NCBI GenBank assembly: GCA_032834875.1
Contig: CP135238.1
Location: 1,370,011 to 1,434,010, forward strand
From: Sulfuracidifex metallicus DSM 6482 = JCM 9184
GTDB taxonomy: Archaea; Thermoproteota; Thermoprotei_A; Sulfolobales; Sulfolobaceae
DNA: 64,000 nt
Reading direction: 5' to 3'
Shown: positions 29,704 to 38,585 of the stretch, piece after piece
Position numbering within the stretch: position 1 is the first letter of the stretch
How the letters are laid out: each line of letters begins with the position of its first letter
The notes under the pieces: model-generated
Databases searched by the model: none
What the model was told of the DNA's origin: nothing
The model's input: only the letters and a program-made list of their open reading frames with translations
Program-made: the position numbers and the translations under genes

Positions 29704-30588
29704 ATGAAGATAATCCTCGGAATTCCAGATTTACGACTACCGATATGGGATCTTGGAATCCCAGTCATGATAAATCAATTATCTTGGGAAAAAATACCTT
29801 GGAATAATGAAACGTGGGTTGATTCAGGAGGTTACCAAATACTAATGAGAGGTTTATCCCTAAACCTTGAGGCTGTATATAAGAAGTACCTTTATCTTAA
29901 TGCTAACGTTTTCATGAGCTTGGATAAGCCAGTTTCTCCGTGTTCGTCAGTACCAAAGGAGAATTTCAGCAACTTTGAATATTTATATCATAAACTAGAT
30001 AGCAAGGAAATTATCCCCGTTGTCCACGCATACAAGTTGGAAGATCTAAAGAAGGCCATAGATTTCTATAAATCCTATGGAGTAAGGAAGATAGCCTACG
30101 GTGGAATAGTTCCGCCTACAATGGGTCAGAAGGGAAGTCGCTCCCTTGTAAAACATATCTATAAGTTCATTAGAAAGTCTTTGGAATCTAGGTGGATACA
30201 TGTTTTGGGTGCAGGATCACCTTATATGAGAAAGGTATTTCATGATGCAGAAAGTGTAGATACGTCGACTTACAGAATAAAGGCTATACACGGAATGATA
30301 ATCATACCAGGAAAAGGAGAAAGGTACGTTGGAGAGAGGAAAATAGTATGGAGAGTAAAAAGGGCGTCTGAAGAGGAACTTGAAACTCTTTACTCTTTTC
30401 TCGACTCAACCTATTTCCCCTTCAAGCCGGATCTAACACACTGGAAAACTCGAAGCATGATTAATGCATGGGTTCTCATCAATTCTTCATATGAAAATAA
30501 AAAGGTACAAGAGGCAGACCTAACATTTAATGAATTAGAAGCTAAAATCGGTGAAGAGTGTGATAAATTGTCAAGAACTTTACTCTGA
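29704..30588 (+). CDS. Short TGT-like transglycosylase (DpdA/ArcTGT-related)
   Basis: This 294-residue protein is a TIM-barrel tRNA-guanine transglycosylase homologue. DSGGYQ at residues 40-45 matches the DSGGFQ motif whose Asp is general acid/base, SLDKPVSP (72-79) and AYGGIVPP follow, HVLGAG is at 166-171, and VDTSTYR offers the nucleophile-type Asp186. The CxCxxC zinc motif and PUA domain of tRNA-acting archaeal enzymes are absent. TGT enzymes exchange guanine for a 7-deazaguanine in tRNA; the related DpdA does so in DNA. Its 3' end overlaps the ArcS-core gene by 38 bp, and HerA/NurA genes follow, hinting that the substrate may be DNA. Confidence 0.82.
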   Translation: MKIILGIPDLRLPIWDLGIPVMINQLSWEKIPWNNETWVDSGGYQILMRGLSLNLEAVYKKYLYLNANVFMSLDKPVSPCSSVPKENFSNFEYLYHKLDSKEIIPVVHAYKLEDLKKAIDFYKSYGVRKIAYGGIVPPTMGQKGSRSLVKHIYKFIRKSLESRWIHVLGAGSPYMRKVFHDAESVDTSTYRIKAIHGMIIIPGKGERYVGERKIVWRVKRASEEELETLYSFLDSTYFPFKPDLTHWKTRSMINAWVLINSSYENKKVQEADLTFNELEAKIGEECDKLSRTLL

Positions 30589-31159
30589 ACTACATGTTAA
30601 TTCATTTGAACCTATTCATAAAAGAGACGGGCTAGACCTTTTCAAACATCCAATGGTGGAGAAGTGGCATCAATTCTTCTTAAGTAATTATAAATCTAAT
30701 AGACCATTGGCTCTGCTGCTGCCTTGTACTTCCATTAAGCCTTACAATAGATCTGCAACACATAGGCTAGCATATTCCATAATAAAGAAGGCAGGTGTTG
30801 AAGACTTTATACAAGTCTATTCCGTGTCTGAGCCCATGCTTTTAGTTCCAAGGGAATTCGAGGATTGTTATCCATTTAATTCGTATGAATATTCCCCAAA
30901 GGTAATGTCCAAAGAGGAGAAGGAAGAATTCATAGACTTGTTAAGGCAACCTTTACATAAAATAATCGAAACGCATGATGTTATAGTAGGTGTGCTTCCC
31001 AAGCATCACTACAGTATTGTATCTAGGTCATTGTCTTCTGAAGTAGCTAATTTCTCCTTATTTAAGTATGATAAGCTAGCCTTCAAGTCCATACATACCG
31101 CAATATTCAGCCTCATAAGTGAAGGGAAAAATAAGGGAATAATTCGGACAGATCATTGA
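30551..31159 (+). CDS. DUF5591 protein, core domain of archaeosine synthase ArcS
   Basis: This 202-residue protein carries the ArcS-specific motif PCx3KPYx2Sx2H at residues 58-71 (Pro58, Cys59, Lys63, Pro64, Tyr65, Ser68, His71), followed by YSVSEPMLLVPREFEDCYPF, the usual continuation. In Euryarchaeota ArcS converts preQ0 in tRNA towards archaeosine and is a TGT-like barrel fused to this domain and PUA. Here the barrel is a separate overlapping gene and PUA is missing, so the pair looks like a split, minimal ArcS. The start is a GTG inside the preceding gene. Cys59 would be the catalytic candidate. Confidence 0.8.
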   Translation: MKSVINCQELYSELHVNSFEPIHKRDGLDLFKHPMVEKWHQFFLSNYKSNRPLALLLPCTSIKPYNRSATHRLAYSIIKKAGVEDFIQVYSVSEPMLLVPREFEDCYPFNSYEYSPKVMSKEEKEEFIDLLRQPLHKIIETHDVIVGVLPKHHYSIVSRSLSSEVANFSLFKYDKLAFKSIHTAIFSLISEGKNKGIIRTDH

Positions 31160-31221
31160 AGAGTAATTAGATAGCTTCCATTTGGTAGATTTATTTTATA
31201 AAAATTTTAAATAGATGACAG

Positions 31222-31236
31222 AATGTTTTAAATGTA
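31222..31236 (+). promoter_or_regulatory. TATA box of the herA-like gene
   Basis: TGTTTTAAATG at about 31224-31234 is centred roughly 29 bp before the ATG at 31259, suiting a leaderless transcript. The herA-nurA part of the cassette can thus be transcribed separately from the TGT/ArcS part. Confidence 0.4.
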
Positions 31237-31258
31237 CCTGATATAGATTTACTTCTTA

Positions 31259-32866
31259 ATGGAACTTACAAAGAATCCACCGATAGGAATAGTCTTACAG
31301 AAAGGTGACGGTAATTCCGTCAGGGGAATATTAAGCCAAGATGCCGAGGTTAACATGGGACAATTACTAGTAATTCAGGACAACGAGAGGATATCGCTGG
31401 GTAGAATTGAGTCGTTTGAATATATTAACAATTTCTTCTCAGAGGACTCTGAACTGATAAGACCTTTAACTGAGTCCTCCGAGATATATGACCTACTAAG
31501 TTCAAGCACGGTAACTAGGGCGAACCTCTTCATTATAAGAAGGTACAGTCATAACTCAACCCCAAAGCCTGGCTCGTTGATAAGAACACTACCTGAAATA
31601 AGGGACGAAGATTTACCTGAATTCTATGGAATACCTGGACTTTGTGGTTACATTAAGTACGGCAGACTAGCTGGGTCTAGCATTCCGCTTTTGCTTGACC
31701 TAAATTCAATAACTATGCACGCCGGAATTTTCGGCGAAACTGGAAGCGGAAAGAGCTACAATATGAGATATCTTTTATATAACCTTTCAAATATAAAAAT
31801 CGGAGAAAAAGAAGATGCACTTCCTATAATATTAATTGATGCTAATGGAGATTATTCGGACTTCACTTACACCAACTCTGACATGTTAAGAGGACGAAAA
31901 TGGATAAAGAGGTACGTATTGAGGGATCCACTCCTCCCTAACGATCAACGGCTTACAATAGATCTTTCTCTGTTTTCGCCTAGAGACTTGGCTGAGTTCA
32001 TTACTTCGCTCAAGTATGGTCAGACAGGAGGAAATGCACTTCAATCCAATTTTTTAGAATATGTACTATCACTCCATGACCAGAAGGAGTTCAACTTCCT
32101 GCTGGGAACAACTACTGGTTTGGAGAACCTAAAACAGGAAGTTAACGGGGTATCGTCTAACAAGGAATTAGGATTCAACTATAGCACGTCAAGAAGCGTT
32201 CAGAGCGCCCTAGAGATATTTAAAAACAAGGTAGTAAATAAGCTGTCTTTGGTTAGCCCAAACGCATCGTTGACCGAAAACACTTTAGAACTTATGTGGA
32301 GAAGCAGAGGCTTAGCCACAATAGACTTTTCCGCTGACGCTTCCCCTGGGATAGACGTCACCACAAAACAACTCATAGTCAGCTACGTTTCTAGGATAAC
32401 TTACAATTACTTAACAAGAACTAAGTATAGTGGTTCACAGAGGTTCATAATATTTATAATAGAAGAAGCACAAAATTACATTCCATCAAACGATTATCCA
32501 GTTAATGCCAACTTAACCAAGGACGTCTTAGTTACCTTAGCAACGCAGGGAAGAAAGTTCGGTTTATCCTTAATACTAGTAAGCCAAAGGCCAGCCTTCA
32601 TCGATAAATATGTCCTTTCAATGTTAAATACTTTCTTCTTCCATAGAATTTACCATGAAGATGTAAGATATGTCATGTCTGCCTCTGGAGGTCTGCCAGA
32701 ATCTTTATCACACGCGCTCACCTCTTTAGAGACCGGATACGTTATAGTCAACGGACTTATGTCATCCATGAAAAGTCCTGTACTTGTGAGAATACCTTGG
32801 GATTCTAGGTTAGGGTCATACGCTGGCAGTGTAGAAAGAGTTGAAAGAGTTTTGACTACAGATTAG
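31259..32866 (+). CDS. HerA-like FtsK/HerA superfamily DNA translocase
   Basis: This 535-residue ATPase has an N-terminal beta-barrel (HAS-like, residues 1-70), Walker A GETGSGKS at 159-166, ILIDANGDY (Walker-B-adjacent HerA signature) at 191-199, a Walker B FIIEEAQNY at 399-406 and the TQGRKFGLSLILVSQRP sensor segment. HerA forms a hexamer that pumps DNA and works with NurA nuclease in end resection. This is probably not the Mre11-Rad50-linked HerA, since neither gene is near. Its stop lies 6 bp before the large ATPase gene, with NurA at the end of the operon. Confidence 0.88.
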   Translation: MELTKNPPIGIVLQKGDGNSVRGILSQDAEVNMGQLLVIQDNERISLGRIESFEYINNFFSEDSELIRPLTESSEIYDLLSSSTVTRANLFIIRRYSHNSTPKPGSLIRTLPEIRDEDLPEFYGIPGLCGYIKYGRLAGSSIPLLLDLNSITMHAGIFGETGSGKSYNMRYLLYNLSNIKIGEKEDALPIILIDANGDYSDFTYTNSDMLRGRKWIKRYVLRDPLLPNDQRLTIDLSLFSPRDLAEFITSLKYGQTGGNALQSNFLEYVLSLHDQKEFNFLLGTTTGLENLKQEVNGVSSNKELGFNYSTSRSVQSALEIFKNKVVNKLSLVSPNASLTENTLELMWRSRGLATIDFSADASPGIDVTTKQLIVSYVSRITYNYLTRTKYSGSQRFIIFIIEEAQNYIPSNDYPVNANLTKDVLVTLATQGRKFGLSLILVSQRPAFIDKYVLSMLNTFFFHRIYHEDVRYVMSASGGLPESLSHALTSLETGYVIVNGLMSSMKSPVLVRIPWDSRLGSYAGSVERVERVLTTD

Positions 32867-32872
32867 AATATT

Positions 32873-35800
32873 ATGACTAAGCGACTTAGCGAGACTGCAG
32901 CTGATAGCAGTTCTGCTTTCTCTCTGTTCAAATGCATTTCAAGTGTTAGATATTTAAATAAGCTGAAATTCTTTAGCACCATAAACCATGAGTTAGACCG
33001 AATTAAAAGTGAGAGGGAGTCCCCTGAAATTATTGCTTTAGTTGCTGATTGGGGACAAGGAAAATCTTTCTTTCTAGATATAATAAAGGAATACAGTAAT
33101 TCCTCCAACATTGCCGTAATAAAGGAGAACTTCAGTAATGTACTGGAAAACTGGATTCCCAATAGGGATGGAATTCTCCTTATAGATGAAGTAGAAAACT
33201 TAGTAGACTCGGCTATATTTGGAAAATATAAGGAAAAAATAAGAGATTTCTGGATTAATATAAAGACCTTAGCTAACAGCAAGGGTAACTCAATAATTTA
33301 CTTGTCAATGACTCCAAGCGCCTATAGCAAGATATTCAGTGTCGGTGGACAGCTTCAATTGATGTTTCAAGAAACTTTTCCAGCTCTGGTAGAAAGAGTA
33401 AAGAAGGTTACTCTCAACACCCCGTCCAAGCTGGAGTTTTTATTAATGCTGAATTGTTCCATGAAGTTAAGGGGATTCGACGAGGAAGACCTAATTTCTT
33501 ATTTAAAATATATGGATCTTCCCTTCTGGGTTACCCAGCCAGAGAGGAGGAAATACGTTAGATTGATTAACGAAGTTATAATGGATAATTTTCCATCAGT
33601 GGAGAATACTTTCCAAGAGATTTCTAGAGGACCTGCCAAGAGCTTCTTGAACGACGAAGAGGAAACCGTTAGAGAAAAGGAGTTACTCAGACTAGAGGAT
33701 GAAATAGACAGGAGCGATAGGGAGAATCTTTACAAGTCGTTGATGTGTAGAGTTGGAATTGACGAAAGCGAAATAGTTGAACCTTTAAAATGGATGTTCG
33801 TTAAGGGAAACTTAGTACCTTACAGTAAGTGGATCCAGGTAACGTCCGATAGTGAAGTGGCACAGAACTTGGAAGATTTTCTTCTAACAGTAAAAAAGGG
33901 GAAAGACATAGAAGATTCACTTTATATTTTTATCAGCGAGGAGCTAGAAAAGTTAGTCTATGAAGGAATAATATCGGATTTTGAAGAATTAGAGGCAATC
34001 AAGGAAAAAGTTCTTCCTTTAGCTAACGTAGAGGCTTACGCATTGAGATGGGACTTCTACGAGAAGATAGTTAATACTAACGTAGGAGGTTTGATAGTGG
34101 ATTTCAAAACTAGGGAAATGAAAGATATGGCCCTGCGTTTTGTAAACGACAACTTAACCGACAACAAGAAATTGATAGAATCTATAATTAATTTCATAGA
34201 AATAGGCAAGCAAGAATGGAAAGTTGAGGAGAGAGGTCAATTATCCCTTCCAGCTACGTTAATTCAGTTAACCGTAGGTGAAAAGAAAATTAACCTAATG
34301 TTAGCCGTGCCTACTTCACATCAGGACATGGAGAAAATAATTGAAAAAATTAAATCTTCTCAGGACATAATACATTCACTTTTGCTAATGAATAACGAGT
34401 TTGTAGAAAATAACATGGATGACATTGAAAGACTCGTGAAGATTACCAATAACCTTTCTATAACCATGATGCGTATAGACGTGCCTACGCCTATGAAGAG
34501 ACAACTCCTCTATATGCTTTTCGCTAAGAAGACCATGAAAAACGTCAACATTAGATATGATGCGTTGGAAATTAAATTAGGTGAGCTTAAGAGAAATGTA
34601 GAGAAGTGTATAAACGAATCATATGAGAAACTGATAATTCCTCAATTACCAGCAATAAATAAGAGGCTAATACAATCTTTCAATTGGATTCTCTTTTACC
34701 CAGAAGACGGCATAGCTGAAGTGAAGGATATATTCGAGAAAACCAACGAGGTAGTAAACCAGAAGTTTAGGATCTTCGGCTCCAAACAGTTTCATTTAGA
34801 AGACTTTGAAACTGAGACTGTGTTAGAGAAGGAAATTGTCCCTTATCTAACGGATAACGAAATTATCAGAAGCAAGGAAGGTTTCCTCGACTATAGTAAT
34901 CTTTACGGTGAGACAATTAATAAAATTTCTACTTTATTGGCAGGATATTTGAAACAAAGAATGGACGACTATGTAAATCCTTTAGTTAACTTCTTCATCT
35001 CGTCTTCTTCTACGTCTCCAGATGAAAAGTTCCTGAATGCAATAGCTAAACTACTTCAAACAAAGAACGATCAGAGCCTACTATTCCTAGTTTACGTCTC
35101 AGTAATCTCAGGTTCACTTATAAGTAAAATGGACAAGGAAAAGATCATTGACGCTATTATTGAGAAAATAAATCAACTTCCTAAAAAGGAAGTGAACGAC
35201 GATTATTTTATTACGGCCAAACGCAGGGACGCTGGAATTAGAAGTTTAAGTGAAATGAGAAACATTATGGAGAAATATAGGGAATTATGCATGCTCTCAA
35301 AGGAAAATGTCAACAACTTAAGGTTCTGTGCGTCTTACATAGCTCTTAACTCAATCTACTCGAAGTTAAGTACAACAGCTGAGGAGAGTAGAAACAAGAT
35401 GAATAACGAGATCGAAATTCAGATATTGAAGAAAGTTGACACTTTAGTTAAAGCCAGAAAGTTCTTAGGGATAAATGAGCCTACTGAGGAGGAGAAAATA
35501 ATTGAAGAAATCTTAAATAAAATACGAAATATGAAAAATATAGCTAAAGAAATCTCCGATACATTAAAGGAAATTTACGAAAATAATAAGGGTGAGGAGT
35601 TCAAGAGATCCTTAGACGAAGTTGTTTCAGCTATAGGCATGGATGAGGATCAGCCAATCCATCTGGGACTCTTCATAGCTAATCTCACTAATGCTGTCCT
35701 TGATGGCGTTAGAACATCGATTATAGATTACCTAAATAAAGTTGACATTTTCAATATGATTCAAGGAGTCAAGGGTAGCGCTAGGGTAATTAAGGATATA

Positions 35801-35935
35801 GATGTATTGCTAGATTCGTTAAATAAAACAATGCCAGAACTTCCTTTAATAAAGGAAGAGAAAACAAAGGTTGCCCAAGAGATTGAAGACACAGTATCAA
35901 AGATAAGAGAGAGGGTGAAGGAGATTGAAGGCTGA
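32873..35935 (+). CDS. Large P-loop ATPase of the HerA/NurA cassette
   Basis: This 1020-residue protein has an N-terminal NTPase domain with Walker A ADWGQGKS (58-65) and Walker B GILLIDEVEN (100-109, Asp105-Glu106), resembling AAA/KAP-like or defence-island ATPases. The remaining 750 residues are almost all helical, with long coiled-coil stretches and no recognised domain. The gene starts 6 bp after herA and its end overlaps the coiled-coil gene by 11 bp, so the products are probably made together. It could be a DNA-end sensor or clamp-like regulator of the HerA-NurA pair. SMC/Rad50 is unlikely since no C-terminal Walker B half is present. Confidence 0.75.
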   Translation: MTKRLSETAADSSSAFSLFKCISSVRYLNKLKFFSTINHELDRIKSERESPEIIALVADWGQGKSFFLDIIKEYSNSSNIAVIKENFSNVLENWIPNRDGILLIDEVENLVDSAIFGKYKEKIRDFWINIKTLANSKGNSIIYLSMTPSAYSKIFSVGGQLQLMFQETFPALVERVKKVTLNTPSKLEFLLMLNCSMKLRGFDEEDLISYLKYMDLPFWVTQPERRKYVRLINEVIMDNFPSVENTFQEISRGPAKSFLNDEEETVREKELLRLEDEIDRSDRENLYKSLMCRVGIDESEIVEPLKWMFVKGNLVPYSKWIQVTSDSEVAQNLEDFLLTVKKGKDIEDSLYIFISEELEKLVYEGIISDFEELEAIKEKVLPLANVEAYALRWDFYEKIVNTNVGGLIVDFKTREMKDMALRFVNDNLTDNKKLIESIINFIEIGKQEWKVEERGQLSLPATLIQLTVGEKKINLMLAVPTSHQDMEKIIEKIKSSQDIIHSLLLMNNEFVENNMDDIERLVKITNNLSITMMRIDVPTPMKRQLLYMLFAKKTMKNVNIRYDALEIKLGELKRNVEKCINESYEKLIIPQLPAINKRLIQSFNWILFYPEDGIAEVKDIFEKTNEVVNQKFRIFGSKQFHLEDFETETVLEKEIVPYLTDNEIIRSKEGFLDYSNLYGETINKISTLLAGYLKQRMDDYVNPLVNFFISSSSTSPDEKFLNAIAKLLQTKNDQSLLFLVYVSVISGSLISKMDKEKIIDAIIEKINQLPKKEVNDDYFITAKRRDAGIRSLSEMRNIMEKYRELCMLSKENVNNLRFCASYIALNSIYSKLSTTAEESRNKMNNEIEIQILKKVDTLVKARKFLGINEPTEEEKIIEEILNKIRNMKNIAKEISDTLKEIYENNKGEEFKRSLDEVVSAIGMDEDQPIHLGLFIANLTNAVLDGVRTSIIDYLNKVDIFNMIQGVKGSARVIKDIDVLLDSLNKTMPELPLIKEEKTKVAQEIEDTVSKIRERVKEIEG

Positions 35936-36632
35936 AGATCTATATATTAAATTAAGGGAAACCAAGGATACACTTAACGTAGAGTCAATCAGAGCTGAAC
36001 TAGCCAGAATGAAAGAATCCCTTGAGAGATTGAAGCAATCCTATTTCAAGCTAAATGAAATCGTTGAAGGAATAGTTATGGCAAGGAAAATGTTAACTGA
36101 GCTTCAAGAGGTAGATAGAAACGATAGGTTGTCAGAGCGTCTAAATAGAATAGTTATCGAGATAAAGTCGTTATATAACAAGAAGGATCCAGATCAAATA
36201 GTGAACGATATTTCCTATGTCCACCACGAATTGATGGAATTAATAAAGGATATAGAGTACACAAGCGACAACGTCAGAGTAAATCTTAAAAATAAAATTG
36301 AAGAAATAAATAAATTACTTAAGGTTTATGCAAGAATATTGTTGCAATTCCTTGAAGAGGAGAATGTAGAAGTTATGACCTTTACCGTAAATTCAAGTTC
36401 CATTCATGAGTTGTCGTTAAGGAAAAGGGAAGCAGAGGAACACTTAGGTAATATCAAGTCCATTACAATAGATAAAATAAAGAAAAAAGGTCTAGATGAG
36501 AGGGCTTTAACGTTAATGATAAAGCTGATTGAGGACAGCAAGATAAGGGTTAACAAAACAAATCTAGAAGACGTAAATAGAGTATCTAAACTGCTTGTGG
36601 AAAAAGGAATTCAACTGGAGATTTCGTTATGA
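35925..36632 (+). CDS. Coiled-coil protein of the HerA/NurA cassette
   Basis: The 235-residue, highly charged protein is nearly all helical with heptad-like leucine spacing through its first 180 residues. No catalytic motif is visible. The start is a TTG within the end of the large ATPase gene (11-bp overlap), and its stop overlaps the nurA start by 4 bp (ATGA), implying a fixed stoichiometry with both. Presumably it is a structural bridge in the complex. Confidence 0.7.
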   Translation: MKAEDLYIKLRETKDTLNVESIRAELARMKESLERLKQSYFKLNEIVEGIVMARKMLTELQEVDRNDRLSERLNRIVIEIKSLYNKKDPDQIVNDISYVHHELMELIKDIEYTSDNVRVNLKNKIEEINKLLKVYARILLQFLEEENVEVMTFTVNSSSIHELSLRKREAEEHLGNIKSITIDKIKKKGLDERALTLMIKLIEDSKIRVNKTNLEDVNRVSKLLVEKGIQLEISL

Positions 36633-37723
36633 AGAGCGAAGACATAGTAAGGTCGATTAAGGAAATCGCTGAAAGAAATATAAAAGATAGAGAAAAATTA
36701 AATACTGCAATAGAAATTGCTTACGAGGATATAAGAGACGGAAACGCAGACTTCAAGTTTACTGAAATTTCAGAGAGCTCTCCTCCGCACAATGCTTGTG
36801 CAATAGACGGAAGTAGATACATAGTCCCGGTGCAGGACAACATCTTCGTTATAGCGAGGGCTGTCCTAATTAGAGGGAACGATAAAGGAAATAAGGAAAT
36901 ACCTCCAGAAATAGAACAGGAATTTAAAATAACCAGCAATTATTACGACGAGAATATAGTAGGAAATAAATCCATTCTCCTAATGTTACAGTTAGAAACT
37001 TCTCTTCTCGATAAATGCAAAGACGTTAATGTTATAATGATTGATGGACCTTTAATTGATCCTCCGGTATATTACCAAGACTCTCATATAGATGGCTTTC
37101 CCGACCTTGAAGATTACACTAAGATGAGAGCTATGAAAATAATAGAGAAAAGAGAAAAATCTATGGTTATAGGAATATCTAAAAGGTTTTCTCAAAGGTT
37201 ACTTGTAAATTACTTCTCTAACAGAGGAATGAAACAAATATCTAAATCAACAGAAAATTTCCTCCTTTCATTTCTTTTCCTGAAGTACAGAATGGAAAAA
37301 GAAATTTACAATACTCCTTTATCAATAGGACCGATAGAATGGGACCTTTTCTTTCAACACGAAAGAAAACTAGAAGACCTAAAATCTCTGGAAGATGCTT
37401 ACCAAATGTATAAAGAAAAATTTCAAGAGGCCGGACTCAAGTTAATATCATACTATTATCAGAAAGATTTCTCCTCGCCAATCGGGAGAATAGATATGCT
37501 GAATCTAAAGGAAGAAGAACCAGGAAAGGAATTAATCTACGTAAATAGATGGGCGGTAAGTCAAGTTAAGGAAATAACTATACTAAACAAGTTGGCTGAC
37601 GATCTCTCTAACGTGTCTAAAAAGGAAAGCGAAAGGTTAATATCCCTTTACAATCTGTTCACTATGTCAAATATGGAAAAAGAGGATTTAATTCTAAAGA
37701 GATTAGGAAAAAGCAATTATTAA
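36629..37723 (+). CDS. NurA-domain nuclease
   Basis: This 364-residue protein is a NurA-family 5'-3' exonuclease/endonuclease. The N-terminal metal motif CAIDGSRY has Asp60 and is followed by the strand NIFVIARAVLIRG; a second motif VIMIDGPLIDPP has Asp139; later GISKRFSQRL and WAVSQVKE provide basic and final motif residues. NurA partners HerA in DNA resection. It is translationally coupled to the coiled-coil gene (ATGA overlap) and ends the cassette. A stomatin gene converges 33 bp downstream. Confidence 0.85.
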   Translation: MKSEDIVRSIKEIAERNIKDREKLNTAIEIAYEDIRDGNADFKFTEISESSPPHNACAIDGSRYIVPVQDNIFVIARAVLIRGNDKGNKEIPPEIEQEFKITSNYYDENIVGNKSILLMLQLETSLLDKCKDVNVIMIDGPLIDPPVYYQDSHIDGFPDLEDYTKMRAMKIIEKREKSMVIGISKRFSQRLLVNYFSNRGMKQISKSTENFLLSFLFLKYRMEKEIYNTPLSIGPIEWDLFFQHERKLEDLKSLEDAYQMYKEKFQEAGLKLISYYYQKDFSSPIGRIDMLNLKEEEPGKELIYVNRWAVSQVKEITILNKLADDLSNVSKKESERLISLYNLFTMSNMEKEDLILKRLGKSNY

Positions 37724-37756
37724 AAAATAAAAAGTTTTTACTTATTCAATTAAGAT

Positions 37757-38566
37757 CTATTTATTTGTAGGAGTAGTTGTAGCTCCGTTTTTCTTGAGAT
37801 CGTATGAAGCTAATGCAGTTCCTAAGGTTGGATAGATCTCGCTTCCAGCGGGAACTACTACTATTAAACCTCCACGTTGAGATACATCTGATAGTGTTTC
37901 CAGGAACCTAAGTTGAAGGGCTACAGGGTTAGCACTATATGATTTTGAGGCATCAGCAAGTATTGTGGAAGCTTGTTTCTCTCCTTCGCTTATTATTATT
38001 CTAGAACGTCTCAACCTCTCTGCTTCGGCTTGTTTAGCTATGGCGGAAAGTAAATCCTGTGATATTCTGATGTCTCTTATAGTAACTTGCGTTACTTTTA
38101 TTCCCCATCCTTCAGTAATTGAATCAAGTATCTCCTGCAGTTTCAGATTTATACTTTCTCTCTTAGTTAATATTTCATCTAGCTCCATCTGACCCGCTAT
38201 ATCCCTCAGAGATGTCTGAGCTAGATTGAGAACAGCAACATTATAATTAAACACCGTCGTAATGGCCTTCTGAGCATCTACTACCTTATAATAAACCACC
38301 GCGTCTATTGCAACGCTAACGTTGTCCTTCGTTATTATGGATTGAGATGGAACGTCTACGCTATTAATTCTTAAATCCACTATAATAGGTCTGTCTACAA
38401 ACGGAATAAGGAATATAATTCCTGGACCTTTAAGCCCCAAAAGTCTACCTAGTCTAAGCACAACCGCTTTTTCCCATTCTTTAACTATCCTAAATGAAAG
38501 AGCAACGAAGACAAGTATAACAACAAGCAGAAAAACTAATCCTATAACTAAATCCAAAGAAGACAT
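37757..38566 (-). CDS. Stomatin/prohibitin-like (SPFH) membrane protein
   Basis: This 269-residue protein has an N-terminal membrane helix (residues 5-25), an SPFH domain (VVLRLGRLLGLKGPGIIFLIPFVDR onward) and a C-terminal coiled coil with the AIAKQAEAERLRRSRIIISEGEKQAS segment that mediates oligomerisation. It is the length of archaeal stomatins. In Pyrococcus stomatin is linked to an NfeD-type membrane serine protease. Here the co-directional upstream gene 20 bp away is a thermopsin, and an NfeD-like gene is divergent beyond it, so the proteins may form a membrane quality-control unit. Confidence 0.92.
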   Translation of the reverse strand: MSSLDLVIGLVFLLVVILVFVALSFRIVKEWEKAVVLRLGRLLGLKGPGIIFLIPFVDRPIIVDLRINSVDVPSQSIITKDNVSVAIDAVVYYKVVDAQKAITTVFNYNVAVLNLAQTSLRDIAGQMELDEILTKRESINLKLQEILDSITEGWGIKVTQVTIRDIRISQDLLSAIAKQAEAERLRRSRIIISEGEKQASTILADASKSYSANPVALQLRFLETLSDVSQRGGLIVVVPAGSEIYPTLGTALASYDLKKNGATTTPTNK

Positions 38567-38585
38567 ATTATATGTTATATTTTTC

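Noticed and set aside
32863-33282. 139-codon open frame on the minus strand
   Set aside because: It is fully antisense to the ATP-binding domain of the 1020-residue ATPase; composition follows the real gene in another frame.
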